The translations under genes were made by a program, and so were the position numbers. Positions 8,832-18,485 of a stretch of 52,844 nt of DNA are shown piece by piece; positions within the stretch are counted from its first letter, which is position 1, and each line of letters opens with the position of its first letter. The notes below the pieces were generated by a model. The model had not been told where the DNA came from. It was given only the letters and a program-made list of their open reading frames with translations, and ran no database searches. Origin of the DNA: Roseomonas acroporae (GTDB lineage Bacteria; Pseudomonadota; Alphaproteobacteria; Acetobacterales; Acetobacteraceae); the NCBI RefSeq assembly GCF_023223525.1, contig NZ_JALPRX010000080.1:1-52844 (forward strand), read 5' to 3'.

Positions 8832-10115
8832 ATGAAGATGCAACCCGCCCTGCTGGCGATCGTGCTCTCCACGCTCGCTATCCCGGCCTTCGCGCAGCCC
8901 ATCCCGGTCGGCCATATCGCCGATCTTTCCGGCGCCACCTCGGATGTCGGCGTTCCCTATGGCCAGGGCGTGGACGACGCGCTGGCCTGGGTGAACCGCA
9001 CGCGCGGCGGCGTCGCCGGCCGGCAGATGAACGTCACCATGCAGGATTACGGCTACCAGGCGCCGCGCGCCGTCGCCCTCTACCAGCAATGGATGAGCCG
9101 CGACCGGCCCGTCGCCATCCAGGGTTGGGGCACGGCCGACACCGAGGCGCTGGTCGCCTTCGTCACGCGCGACCGCGTTCCCTTCATCTCCGGCTCCTAC
9201 TCCGCCGCGCTGACCGACCCGACCGGCCGCGCGCCCAAGGCCGACAAGGCCGCGCCGTTCAACTTCTTCTACGGCCCGAGCTATTCCGACGGGCTGCGCG
9301 CCATGCTGCGCTGGGCCGCCGACGACTGGCGCGCGCGCGGCCAGCAGGGCCGGCCGCGCTTCGTCCACATGGGCGCCAACCATCCCTACCCGAACTCGCC
9401 CAAGGAGGCCGGCGAGGCGATGGCGCGCGAGCTCGGCTTCGAGGTGCTGCCCGCCATCCAGTTCGCGCTGACGCCGGGCGACTACACCGCGCAGTGCCTC
9501 ACCGCGAAGAACGCCGGCGCCAACTACGCCTATCTCGGCAACACCGCCGGCTCCAACATCTCCGTGCTGCGCGCCTGCCAGACGGTCGGCGCCAACATCC
9601 AGTTCCTCGGCAATGTCTGGGGTATGGACGAGAACGCGATGAAGGCCGCCGGCACCGCCGCCAACGGCGTGGTGTTCCCGGTCCGCACCGCCGCCGTCTG
9701 GGGGCAGGAGGCGCCCGGCATGCAGGCGGTGCGCGAGATCAGCCGCATCTCCGATCCCTCCGGCAACGCCTACCGCCCCGTCCACTACCTCGCCGGCATC
9801 TGCGCCGCCATGCTGATGACCGAGGCCATGGAGACCGCCGCCGAGGCCGGCGGCCAGATCACCGGCCCGCGCATCCGCGACGGCTTCTACGCCCGGCAGA
9901 ACTGGGTGCCGCGCGGCTTCGAGGGCGTCTGCGCCCCGTCCAACTTCACCGCCGAGGACCATCGCGGCACGATGACGGTGCAGCTCTACCGCGCCGTGGT
10001 CACCGGCCCGACCAACCAGGGCCCGGTGGACGAGCTGATCCGCAACAACACCATGCGCCTGGAGCGCGTCGCGACGGTCGAGCTGGAGCGCCGGCGCGAC
10101 TGGCTGGGCTGGTAG
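8832..10115 (+). CDS. Periplasmic substrate-binding protein of the Liv-type importer
   Basis: A 427-residue type I periplasmic binding protein (Leu/Ile/Val-binding family). A Sec signal peptide (MKMQPALLAIVLSTLAIPAFA, cut before QPIPVG) is followed by the family opening VGHIADLSGATSDVGVPYGQGVDDALAWVN. The start at 8832 is fixed by GAAGGAGGAAG a few bases upstream; the frame is open further but lacks a signal peptide. It is longer than LivJ/LivK (about 345 mature residues) and resembles the binding proteins that sit with acyl-CoA ligases in alphaproteobacteria. The strong ribosome binding site fits the excess of binding protein over permease usual for such systems. Confidence 0.93.
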   Translation: MKMQPALLAIVLSTLAIPAFAQPIPVGHIADLSGATSDVGVPYGQGVDDALAWVNRTRGGVAGRQMNVTMQDYGYQAPRAVALYQQWMSRDRPVAIQGWGTADTEALVAFVTRDRVPFISGSYSAALTDPTGRAPKADKAAPFNFFYGPSYSDGLRAMLRWAADDWRARGQQGRPRFVHMGANHPYPNSPKEAGEAMARELGFEVLPAIQFALTPGDYTAQCLTAKNAGANYAYLGNTAGSNISVLRACQTVGANIQFLGNVWGMDENAMKAAGTAANGVVFPVRTAAVWGQEAPGMQAVREISRISDPSGNAYRPVHYLAGICAAMLMTEAMETAAEAGGQITGPRIRDGFYARQNWVPRGFEGVCAPSNFTAEDHRGTMTVQLYRAVVTGPTNQGPVDELIRNNTMRLERVATVELERRRDWLGW

Positions 10116-10116
10116 C

Positions 10117-10953
10117 GTGGGCGAGGCACTCGCCGCCCCCCGCGCGCCGTCGCCGCACGAGGCGACGCCGCTGCTGGAGGTGAACAACATCGAGGTCGTG
10201 TACAACGACGTCATCCTCGTGCTTCGTGGCCTCTCGCTGCGCGTGCCGCGCGGCGAGATCGTGGCCCTGCTCGGCGCCAACGGCGCCGGCAAGTCCACCA
10301 CGCTCAAGGCCGTCTCCGGCCTGCTCCGCTCCGAGGAGGGCGAGGTGACACGCGGGGAGATCCGCTTCGAGGGCGAGCGCATCGACGGCATCGAGCCCGA
10401 CCGCATCGTCCACCGCGGCATCTTCCAGGTGATGGAGGGCCGGCGCATCGTCGCCGACATGACGTGCCTCGAGAACCTCCGCCTCGGCGCCTTCACCCGC
10501 AGCGACGGCGAGGTGAGGCGCGACATCGACATGGTCTACGGCTACTTCCCGCGCCTGCGCGAACGCACCGGCCTCGCCGGCTATCTCTCCGGCGGCGAGC
10601 AGCAGATGCTGGCGATCGGCCGCGCGCTGATGGCCCGGCCGAAGCTGATCCTGATGGACGAGCCTTCCATGGGCCTGTCGCCGCTGTTGGTGAAGGAGGT
10701 GTTCGGCATCGTCCGCCAGCTCAACCGCGACCTCGGCATCACCATCCTGCTGGTCGAGCAGAACGCCCGCATGGCGCTCTCCATCGCCTCCTACGGCTAC
10801 GTGATGGAGCAGGGCAAGGTGGTGCTGGACGGCACCGCCGAGGCGCTGGCGGGCAACGAGGACGTGAAGGAATTCTACCTCGGCGGCCACGGCGCGGAAC
10901 GCAAGAGCTTCCGCAACCTCAAGAGCTTCCGCCGCCGCAAGCGCTGGCTGTAG
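10117..10953 (+). CDS. livF: Branched-chain-type ABC transporter ATPase (LivF-like)
   Basis: The second ATPase of the importer, 278 residues, with Walker A GANGAGKST, the LivF-type insert EGRRIVADMTCLENLRLGAF, signature LSGGEQQMLAIGRAL and Walker B LILMDEPSMGLSP. Its start is GTG one base after the binding-protein stop, so translation is probably re-initiated. The C-terminus is extended by a basic tail (RKSFRNLKSFRRRKRWL) beyond the usual end DVKEFYLG, which could interact with membrane or RNA. Confidence 0.93.
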   Translation: MGEALAAPRAPSPHEATPLLEVNNIEVVYNDVILVLRGLSLRVPRGEIVALLGANGAGKSTTLKAVSGLLRSEEGEVTRGEIRFEGERIDGIEPDRIVHRGIFQVMEGRRIVADMTCLENLRLGAFTRSDGEVRRDIDMVYGYFPRLRERTGLAGYLSGGEQQMLAIGRALMARPKLILMDEPSMGLSPLLVKEVFGIVRQLNRDLGITILLVEQNARMALSIASYGYVMEQGKVVLDGTAEALAGNEDVKEFYLGGHGAERKSFRNLKSFRRRKRWL

Positions 10954-10969
10954 CAGGCCGGGTCGAGCG

Positions 10970-10996
10970 GGGCAGGGGGGAGGCCGGCCCCTGCCC
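10970..10996. terminator. Hairpin between convergent livF and pcaL-like genes
   Basis: GGGCAGGGG at 10970-10978 pairs exactly with CCCCTGCCC at 10988-10996 around a nine-base loop. It lies midway between two converging stop codons. No T-run follows on either strand, so it would act as a weak or factor-dependent bidirectional terminator. Confidence 0.55.
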
Positions 10997-11004
10997 GTGC
11001 GCCG

Positions 11005-12153
11005 TCAGCCCTGCATCTCCCTGTAGGTCTCCTTGGCGATGCGCAGCGCCGAGTTCGCGGCGGGCACGCCGGCATAGGCCGCGACCTGCAGCAGCACCTC
11101 CGAAAGCTCGTCGGCCGTCACGCCGGTGTTCTCGGTGGCGCGCACGTGCAGCTTGAACTCCTCGTGGTGGCCGAGCGCCGCCATCAGTCCGAGCGTCAGC
11201 AGGCTGCGCGTGTGCCGCGGCAGCCCCGGCCGAGTCCAGACCCGCCCCCAGACGCCTTCCAGGATGAAGTCCACGAAGGGCTTGTCGAACGGCGTCATGT
11301 TCGCCATCGAACGATCGACGTGCGCCCCGCCCAGCACCGCCCGGCGCACCGCCATGCCGGCCGCCGCGGCCATCCCCGGCGCGCGCTCCGGCAGCAGATG
11401 GGCCAGGATGGCGTCGGTCACGGCCTCGGCGCATTCGAAGGTCGGGATGTGGGCGCCGTTCCGGATCACCACCAGCGCGCTCTCCGGGATCGCCGCCTGG
11501 ATCGCCTTCGCCGCGCTGACCGGCGAGGCCTGGTCCAGCTCGCCCACGATCACCGTCGTCGGGCAGTGCAGCCTGCCGCGAAGCGAATCGGCGCGCGCGT
11601 CGCGCAGCGCCTCGGCGGCGGCGGCATAGCCCTCCGGCGGCGTGGTCAGCAGCATCTGCCGCAGGCCGAAGGAATCCGGCCGGGTCTGGTCGATCACCCA
11701 GCGCGCCATCACCGCATCGGCGACACTCGCCATGCCCTCGGCGCGCACCGTGGCCGCACGCCCTTCCCAGCTCTCCGGCGGCAGGAACTCCAGCGCCGTG
11801 TCCACCAGGATCAGCGACGCGACGCGCTCCGGCGCCAGCGCCGCCAGCTCCATGGCGATGCGGCCGCCGATCGAGATGCCGGCCACGTGCACCTCGTTCT
11901 CGCCCAGCGCGTCCAGCAGCGCCAGCGCGTCGCGCGCGAAGCGCTCCATGCTGCCGGGGCCCGGCGTGACGCCGCTGAGTCCGTGCCCGCGCAGGTCCGG
12001 GCGGATGACGCGGAACTGCCGCGACAGCACCGCCGCCTGCGCGTCCCACACATGCAGCGTGGTGCCGAGGGAATGCAGCATCAGCAGCGTCGGGGCACGC
12101 GGCGGCCCCTCCGCGACATAGTGGGTCACGATATCGTCGGTGCGCGCGAACAT
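11005..12153 (-). CDS. pcaL: Fusion of 3-oxoadipate enol-lactonase (PcaD) and 4-carboxymuconolactone decarboxylase (PcaC)
   Basis: The 382-residue protein joins two enzymes of the protocatechuate branch of the beta-ketoadipate pathway. Residues 1-255 are an alpha/beta hydrolase with nucleophile Ser94 in GISIGG, acid Asp207 in GELDQASP and His235 in GAHIPTFE. Residues 290-382 are a carboxymuconolactone decarboxylase domain (FVDFILEGVWGRVWTRPGL, LMAALGHHEEFKLHVRA, ELSEVLLQVAAYAGVPAA). This layout is the PcaL fusion known from actinobacteria and some proteobacteria. It is the last gene of the minus-strand transporter operon, 103 bp after the MlrC-like gene, and no other pca gene is in the window. 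It may therefore act on a different lactone. Confidence 0.88.
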   Translation of the reverse strand: MFARTDDIVTHYVAEGPPRAPTLLMLHSLGTTLHVWDAQAAVLSRQFRVIRPDLRGHGLSGVTPGPGSMERFARDALALLDALGENEVHVAGISIGGRIAMELAALAPERVASLILVDTALEFLPPESWEGRAATVRAEGMASVADAVMARWVIDQTRPDSFGLRQMLLTTPPEGYAAAAEALRDARADSLRGRLHCPTTVIVGELDQASPVSAAKAIQAAIPESALVVIRNGAHIPTFECAEAVTDAILAHLLPERAPGMAAAAGMAVRRAVLGGAHVDRSMANMTPFDKPFVDFILEGVWGRVWTRPGLPRHTRSLLTLGLMAALGHHEEFKLHVRATENTGVTADELSEVLLQVAAYAGVPAANSALRIAKETYREMQG

Positions 12154-12256
12154 GTTTCCTCATGCCTCCCCATCCCCGGCGGACGCAACTGACCGCAAGC
12201 CGCGTGCCCTGTGAAGGGCGCTCGCGCCGTGCCCGGTGCCGAGGGCGCTCGCGCCC

Positions 12257-13771
12257 CTACCCGGCCCTGTTGGCACCCGGCCGCAGGCGCAGCCCCGGCC
12301 GCAGCTTGGTGAAGGGGAGCCCGGCCGGGTCCGCCACCACCGGGCCCGGTGCCGCGGCCACGATCACCCGCTCGGCGATGGGCTGGAAATCGGCCCTGAA
12401 GTGCACGCTGCTCTTCAGCGCGATGATCCGCTGCGCGGCCGGCTCCAGCCCCACATGGGTCAGCAGCGCCCGGTCCAGCGCCTGCATCTTTCGGCTGACC
12501 ACGATCACCCGCACCCCGGTCGCCCGGCCACCGGCCGCCACGGCGATCAGCGCGGTCGGCCCGAGATCGGCGGGGTTGCCCTTGCCCATCGGCCCGCCCA
12601 GCGTGAAGCGCCCGTCGGTCAGCCGCTCCACCACCGCCTCCAAGGCCAGCGGCGCGCCGTCCGACCGGCCGCCGAGCGACAGCGCCACCGTGCCGCCCTC
12701 GCCCGCCGCATGGCAGGCGGCGGCGCTCTCCGCGTCGTTGATCAGCGCCAGCACGGCGCCCTGCGCCTCCTGCCGGATCAGCTCGGCCAGCAGGCCGGTG
12801 GTATCGCCATGGCCGCCGCCGCCCGGGTTGTCCTGCGTGTCGGCGATCACCACCGGACGGTTCGCCTCGGCCGCGATGCGCAGCGCCTCCGCCACTGCGT
12901 CCGCGGCCGGCAACACGCCCTGCGCGAATTCCGGCTCGCGCCAGGCGATGTACTCGTGCAGCTCGGAAGCCGCCGCCTCGGCCGCCGCCCGGCTTTCCGC
13001 ATAGGCCGCGATGGCCATGCCGCAGCCGGGGAAGTCCGCGTAGGGAAAGCCGAAGCAGAAGGCCAGCTCGGCGATGCCGTGCCTCGCCGCGATCGCCGCG
13101 CGCGCCTCCAGCACCGGCTGCATCGGCGGCACCAGCGTGCACTGCGCGGTCAGCGGCACCAGGAAGTCCAGCGCGCGGAACGCCCGCGCGAAGGGCACGC
13201 CGCGCCCGATCCGTTCGACGAGAAGGGAAAGGGCGCGTGCCCCCGCCTCGCGCTGATCGACATGCGGGTAGGTGCGGTACGGCACCAGCACATCCGCCAG
13301 CTCGACCATCTCGCGCGTCAGGTTGCAGTGCGGATCCAGGCTTGCCGCGACCGGCACGCCCGGCCCCACCACGGCGCGCACGCGCCGCAGAATCTCGCCC
13401 TCCGCGTCGTCGAAGCCCTCGGCGACCATCGCGCCGTGCAGCTCCAGGAACACGCCGTCGAGCGGCCCGGCATCGAGCGTGTCCGACAGCGCCGCGAGCA
13501 TCAGCGCCGCCACGCGCTCGAACGCCTCCGCCGTCACCGGTCCCGCCGGGTTGGCCATGCACCAGACCAGCGGCGCGATCGTGGCGCCCTGCCGTTCCGC
13601 CTCGGCGATGGCGCCCGCCGTCGGCAGACTGGTCGGCCGCAGCGCGTCGATCAGCGTTGCCGGACGTTGCAGCGCCGGGAAGCCGCCCGGATGCAGGAAT
13701 TCCGCCCAGCCCGTCGGGCGCGGCGCGAAGGAATGACTCTCGTGCTGGAAGCCGCCGATGGCGATGCGCAT
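12257..13771 (-). CDS. mlrC: M81 family metallopeptidase, MlrC (microcystinase C)-like
   Basis: A 504-residue protein matching the two-part M81 layout. The N-terminal DUF1485 half starts MRIAIGGFQHESHSFAPRPT and contains DGVFLELHGAMVAEGFDDAEGEILRRVR and ASLDPHCNLTREMVELADVLVPYRTYPHVD. The C-terminal half begins near PVVIADTQDNPGGGGHGDTTGLLAEL. In the microcystin degraders MlrC cuts the linear tetrapeptide product; most family members, found beside Dpp-type transporters, have no known substrate. The histidine and aspartate residues in LELHGAM, DPHCN and TYPHVD are candidate zinc ligands. It starts 13 bp after the M20 hydrolase. There is no signal peptide, so it is cytoplasmic. Confidence 0.9.
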   Translation of the reverse strand: MRIAIGGFQHESHSFAPRPTGWAEFLHPGGFPALQRPATLIDALRPTSLPTAGAIAEAERQGATIAPLVWCMANPAGPVTAEAFERVAALMLAALSDTLDAGPLDGVFLELHGAMVAEGFDDAEGEILRRVRAVVGPGVPVAASLDPHCNLTREMVELADVLVPYRTYPHVDQREAGARALSLLVERIGRGVPFARAFRALDFLVPLTAQCTLVPPMQPVLEARAAIAARHGIAELAFCFGFPYADFPGCGMAIAAYAESRAAAEAAASELHEYIAWREPEFAQGVLPAADAVAEALRIAAEANRPVVIADTQDNPGGGGHGDTTGLLAELIRQEAQGAVLALINDAESAAACHAAGEGGTVALSLGGRSDGAPLALEAVVERLTDGRFTLGGPMGKGNPADLGPTALIAVAAGGRATGVRVIVVSRKMQALDRALLTHVGLEPAAQRIIALKSSVHFRADFQPIAERVIVAAAPGPVVADPAGLPFTKLRPGLRLRPGANRAG

Positions 13772-13784
13772 GGTCGTGTTCCCG

Positions 13785-15023
13785 TCAGCGCACCACGCCG
13801 GCCGTCGCCAGCACGGCGTCCGCCAGCACCTGCACGCCGGCCGCCGCCCATTCCGGCGTGATCGCCTCGGCCTCGTTGTGGCTGATGCCGCCGACGCAGG
13901 GCGTGAAGATCAGCGCCGCCGGCAACCGGCGCGCCACGTAGACCGCATCGTGCCCGATGCCGGCCGCCATGTCGCGATGCGGAAGGCCGCGCGCCGCGGC
14001 GGCATCGCGCACGCGCGCGGTGAGGACCGGATCGAACGGCACCAGCGGCGAGGTCCAGAAATTCTCCACCGCGATCTCCACCCCGCGCGACGATGTCAAT
14101 TCCGCTGCCCGTTCCCGCAGCGCCGTCACCATCCGGCCCAGCGTCTCCGCATCGTCGGCGCGCAGGTCGACGGTCAGCCGCACCTCGCTCGGCGTGATGT
14201 TGCGGCTGTCGGGCGAGAGCGTCAGCCGCCCCACCGTGCCGCGCCCGCCATGCGCCAGCGCGATCGCCTCCACCGCCGCCACCAGCATGGCGGCCGGTAC
14301 CAGCGCGTCCCGGCGCCCCTGCATGCTGGCGCCGGCATGCGATTCGGTGCCCGTCACCGTCACGTCCAGCCATTCCTGGCACAGCGCGTGCGTGACGACG
14401 CCGATCGACAGCCCCTCGCGCTCCAGCACCGTCCCCTGCTCGATGTGCAGCTCGAAATAGGCGCCGAACTCGCGCAGCGCCGCCGGATCGGCCTCGCCCT
14501 GCCAGCCGATGCGCCGCAACTCCTCGCCGAACACCGCGTCCGCCGTGTCCGTCGTCGCCAGCATCGCCGCCTCGTCCAGCAGCCCCATGGCGACGCCGCT
14601 CGCCATCATCGGCGGCGAGAAGCGGGCGCCTTCCTCGTTGGTCCAGTTGACGAGCACGATCGGCGCCTCGGTCTCCACGCCCGCCTCCTGCAGCGCGCGC
14701 ATCACCTCCAGCCCCGCGAGGACGCCGAGCACGCCGTCGAACTTGCCGCCCGTCGGCTGCGTGTCGAGATGGCTGCCGATGGCCACCGCCTTGCGGGCCG
14801 GGTCGCGACCCGGCCGGGTCAGCAGCATCGTGCCCATGCGGTCCGTCGTCAGCGTCAGCCCGGCGGCCTCGCCCCAGGCCTGAAGCATGCGCCGGCCATG
14901 CGCGTCGAGATCGGTCAGCGTCTGCCGGTTGCTGCCGCCCTTCGCGGTACCGCCGATCTTCGCCATCTCCATCAGGCTGTCCCAGAGTCGCGCGGGGGAG
15001 AGGGGGAGGTTGGTCTGCATCAT
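13785..15023 (-). CDS. M20 family Zn-dependent amidohydrolase (N-carbamoyl-L-amino-acid hydrolase type)
   Basis: A 412-residue M20/M28-fold enzyme with the metal motifs GSHLDTQPTGGKFDG, NWTNEEGARF and YFELHIEQG, the last being characteristic of the carbamoyl-amino-acid hydrolase, allantoate amidohydrolase and beta-ureidopropionase branch. It should split an N-carbamoyl or ureido amide, releasing CO2 and ammonia. The start codon ATG 15023 overlaps the ATPase stop by four bases, tying it to the importer. The most likely role is intracellular processing of the imported amide or peptide. The exact substrate is not visible. Confidence 0.9.
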   Translation of the reverse strand: MMQTNLPLSPARLWDSLMEMAKIGGTAKGGSNRQTLTDLDAHGRRMLQAWGEAAGLTLTTDRMGTMLLTRPGRDPARKAVAIGSHLDTQPTGGKFDGVLGVLAGLEVMRALQEAGVETEAPIVLVNWTNEEGARFSPPMMASGVAMGLLDEAAMLATTDTADAVFGEELRRIGWQGEADPAALREFGAYFELHIEQGTVLEREGLSIGVVTHALCQEWLDVTVTGTESHAGASMQGRRDALVPAAMLVAAVEAIALAHGGRGTVGRLTLSPDSRNITPSEVRLTVDLRADDAETLGRMVTALRERAAELTSSRGVEIAVENFWTSPLVPFDPVLTARVRDAAAARGLPHRDMAAGIGHDAVYVARRLPAALIFTPCVGGISHNEAEAITPEWAAAGVQVLADAVLATAGVVR

Positions 15024-16654
15024 TCGCTCTTCGCCAGATCGATGCCGTGCGCCACCGGCGGCACCCAGCCGCGCCCCGGCACGCTGTCCAGCAGCGCCTT
15101 CGTGTAGGGGTGTCGCGGCGAACGGAACACCTGCTCCGTCGGCCCCTGCTCGACGATCCGCCCGCGCTGCATCACCGCCACCCGGTCGCAGATCTCGGCG
15201 GCGACGCGCAGGTCGTGCGTGATGAACAGCATGGTCAGGCCGAGCCGCTCGCGCAGATCGGTCAGCAGCGCCAGCACCTGCGCCTGCACCGAGACGTCGA
15301 GCGCCGAGACCGGCTCGTCGGCGATCAGCAATTGCGGCTCCATCGCCAGCGCCCGCGCGATGCCGATGCGCTGCCGCTGCCCGCCGGAGAATTCGTGCGG
15401 GTAGCGGTTCATCGCCTCGGGCGGCAATTGCACCAGCGACAGCAGCTCGCGCGCCTTCGCCAGCGCCGTGTCGCGCGGCACGCCATGGGTGATCGGCCCT
15501 TCCGCGATCGCCTCGCCCACGGTGCGGCGCGGGTTGAGCGAGGCGAAGGGGTCCTGGAACACCATCTGGATCTGCCGCCGGTACGGCATCCAGGCGTTGC
15601 GCGAGAGCGGGCGCAGATCGGTGCCGCCGAACAGGATCTCGCCCTGCTCGGGCGTCACCAGCCGGATCACGCAGCGCGCCAGCGTGGACTTGCCCGAGCC
15701 GCTCTCGCCGACGACGCCGAGCGTCTCGCCCCGGTGCAGGACGAGATCGGCATCCGCCACCGCCGGCACGGCGACGCCCTTGCCGAACCAGCCGCCGGCG
15801 CGATGGTACGTCTTGCGCACGCCGGAGAGCTGCAGGATCGTCTCGGTCGAGACCGAACGCGCCGGCCGCGCCGCCGCATGCCCCTGCGGCACCGCCGCGA
15901 TCAGTGCCCGCGTGTAGGGATGCTCGGGCCGGTTCAGCACCTGCGCGGCCGGCCCCTGCTCGACGATGCGGCCGCGCTGCATCACCGCGACGCGGTCCGC
16001 GATCTCCGCCACCACGCCGAAATCATGGGTGATGAACATCACGCCGGTGCCGCGGCGCTGCTGGATCTCGCGGATCAGCGTCAGGATCTGCTTCTGCGTC
16101 GTCACGTCGAGCGCGGTGGTAGGCTCGTCGGCGATCAGCAGCGCCGGCTCCAGTGCCAGCGCCATGGCGATCATCACCCGCTGCCGCTGCCCGCCGGAGA
16201 GCCGGAACGGGTGGCTGCGCGCGATGGCGCGCGGATCCGGCAGGTTCACCGCCTCCAGCAATTCCGGCACGCGACGCGCCGCGTCGTTGCCCGCGCCGTG
16301 CACGCGCAGCGCCTCGGCGATCTGGTCGCCGACCCGCATCAGCGGGTTCAGCGCCGTCATCGGCTCCTGGAAGATCATGGCGAGCCGCGCGCCGCGCAGC
16401 CGCCGCATCTCCTCCTCCGGCAGGCGCAGCAGGTCGCGGCCGTCGAACCGGATGCTGCCCGAGCGCACGGCGAGGCCCGGCGCCAGCAGCCGCATCGTCG
16501 CGTTCGCGGTCATCGACTTTCCCGAACCGCTCTCGCCGACGACGCAGAGGATCTCGCCCGCGTCCAGCGTCAGGTCGATCCCCTCGACCGCGTTCGGCCG
16601 GTCGCCGCCCGGTGGCAGCGCGACGGTGAGGCCGGAGACCTCGAGCAGGCTCAA
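15020..16654 (-). CDS. Fused double ATPase of a Dpp/Opp-type ABC importer (DppD-DppF)
   Basis: A single 544-residue polypeptide contains both ATPase subunits of a peptide-type importer. Domain 1 (residues about 1-260) has GESGSGKSM, LSGGQRQRVMIAMAL and LLIADEPTTALD. Domain 2 (about 285-540) has GESGSGKST, FSGGQRQRIGIARAL and LLIADEPVSALD. Each ends with the oligopeptide-transporter element (RPEHPYTRALIAAVP, SPRHPYTKALLDSVP). The frame is open far upstream, but that stretch lies inside the DppC gene. The start is a TTG whose last bases overlap the DppC stop (TTGA), giving the typical opening LSLLEVSGLTVAL. This fused form resembles GsiA and YejF. Confidence 0.92.
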   Translation of the reverse strand: MSLLEVSGLTVALPPGGDRPNAVEGIDLTLDAGEILCVVGESGSGKSMTANATMRLLAPGLAVRSGSIRFDGRDLLRLPEEEMRRLRGARLAMIFQEPMTALNPLMRVGDQIAEALRVHGAGNDAARRVPELLEAVNLPDPRAIARSHPFRLSGGQRQRVMIAMALALEPALLIADEPTTALDVTTQKQILTLIREIQQRRGTGVMFITHDFGVVAEIADRVAVMQRGRIVEQGPAAQVLNRPEHPYTRALIAAVPQGHAAARPARSVSTETILQLSGVRKTYHRAGGWFGKGVAVPAVADADLVLHRGETLGVVGESGSGKSTLARCVIRLVTPEQGEILFGGTDLRPLSRNAWMPYRRQIQMVFQDPFASLNPRRTVGEAIAEGPITHGVPRDTALAKARELLSLVQLPPEAMNRYPHEFSGGQRQRIGIARALAMEPQLLIADEPVSALDVSVQAQVLALLTDLRERLGLTMLFITHDLRVAAEICDRVAVMQRGRIVEQGPTEQVFRSPRHPYTKALLDSVPGRGWVPPVAHGIDLAKSE

Positions 16655-17489
16655 TGCGCCGCCCCCCGCTTGCGCAGGCGCGGGTTCAGCGCGTCCGACA
16701 GCCCCTCGCCCACGAGGTTGAGCGCCAGCACGGTGAGGAAGATGGCGAGGCCCGGGAACACGCTCATCCACCAGGCGAGGCGGATCACCGAGCGCCCGGA
16801 GCCGATCAGGAAGCCCCAGCTCATCATGTTCGGATCGCCGAGCCCGAGGAAGGAGAGGGAGCTCTCCAGCAGGATCGCCGTCGCCGTCATCAGCGAGGCC
16901 AGCACGATGATCGGCGAGAGTGCGTTGGGCAGGATGTCGGTCAGCACGATGGCGAGCGGCCGCTTGCCCAAAACCTCCGCCGCCTGCACGAATTCCCGGT
17001 TGCGCAGGCTGAGGAATTCCGCCCGCACCACGCGCGTCACCGGCGGCCAGGAGACCACCGCGATGGCGACGATGATCGAGGCGATGGAGGGCGTGAAGAT
17101 CGCCACCAGCAGGATCGCCAGCACGAAGGAGGGGATGGTCTGGAAGAATTCGGTGAAGCGCATGATGGCGTCGTCCGCCCAGCCGCCGAGATAGCCCGCC
17201 ACCGCTCCCAGCGCCACGCCGATCAGCAGCGCGACGGCGGTGGAGACGGCGCCGACGATCAGCGAGACCTGCGCACCGTAGGCGATGCCCGCCGCCACGT
17301 CGCGCCCCAGGCTGTCCGTGCCGAGCAGCATGCCGTCCTCGCCCGGCGGCTGGAACGGCGCGCCGGCCATGTCCCACGGGCTGCCGGGGAACAGCAGCGG
17401 CGCGAACAGCGCCATGCCGATCACCAGCACCAGCAGCACGGCGCCCACCACGGCGCCGCGGTTGCGCGCGAAGCGGCGCAGGAAGGCGC

Positions 17490-17493
<4 letters not shown>
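16651..17493 (-). CDS. dppC: ABC transporter permease, DppC-like
   Basis: A 280-residue inner-membrane permease of the peptide/nickel family. The N-terminal OppC motif (FLRRFARNRGAVVGAVLLVLVIGMALFAP region) and LLGTDSLGRDVAAGIAYGAQVSL are followed by the coupling loop EFVQAAEVLGKRPLAIVLTDILPNALSPIIV and by LSFLGLGDPNMMSWG. There are about six hydrophobic segments. It overlaps DppB upstream and the ATPase downstream by four bases each, so the three are one translational unit. Confidence 0.94.
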
Positions 17494-18476
<983 letters not shown>

Positions 18477-18485
18477 GCGCCGGGG

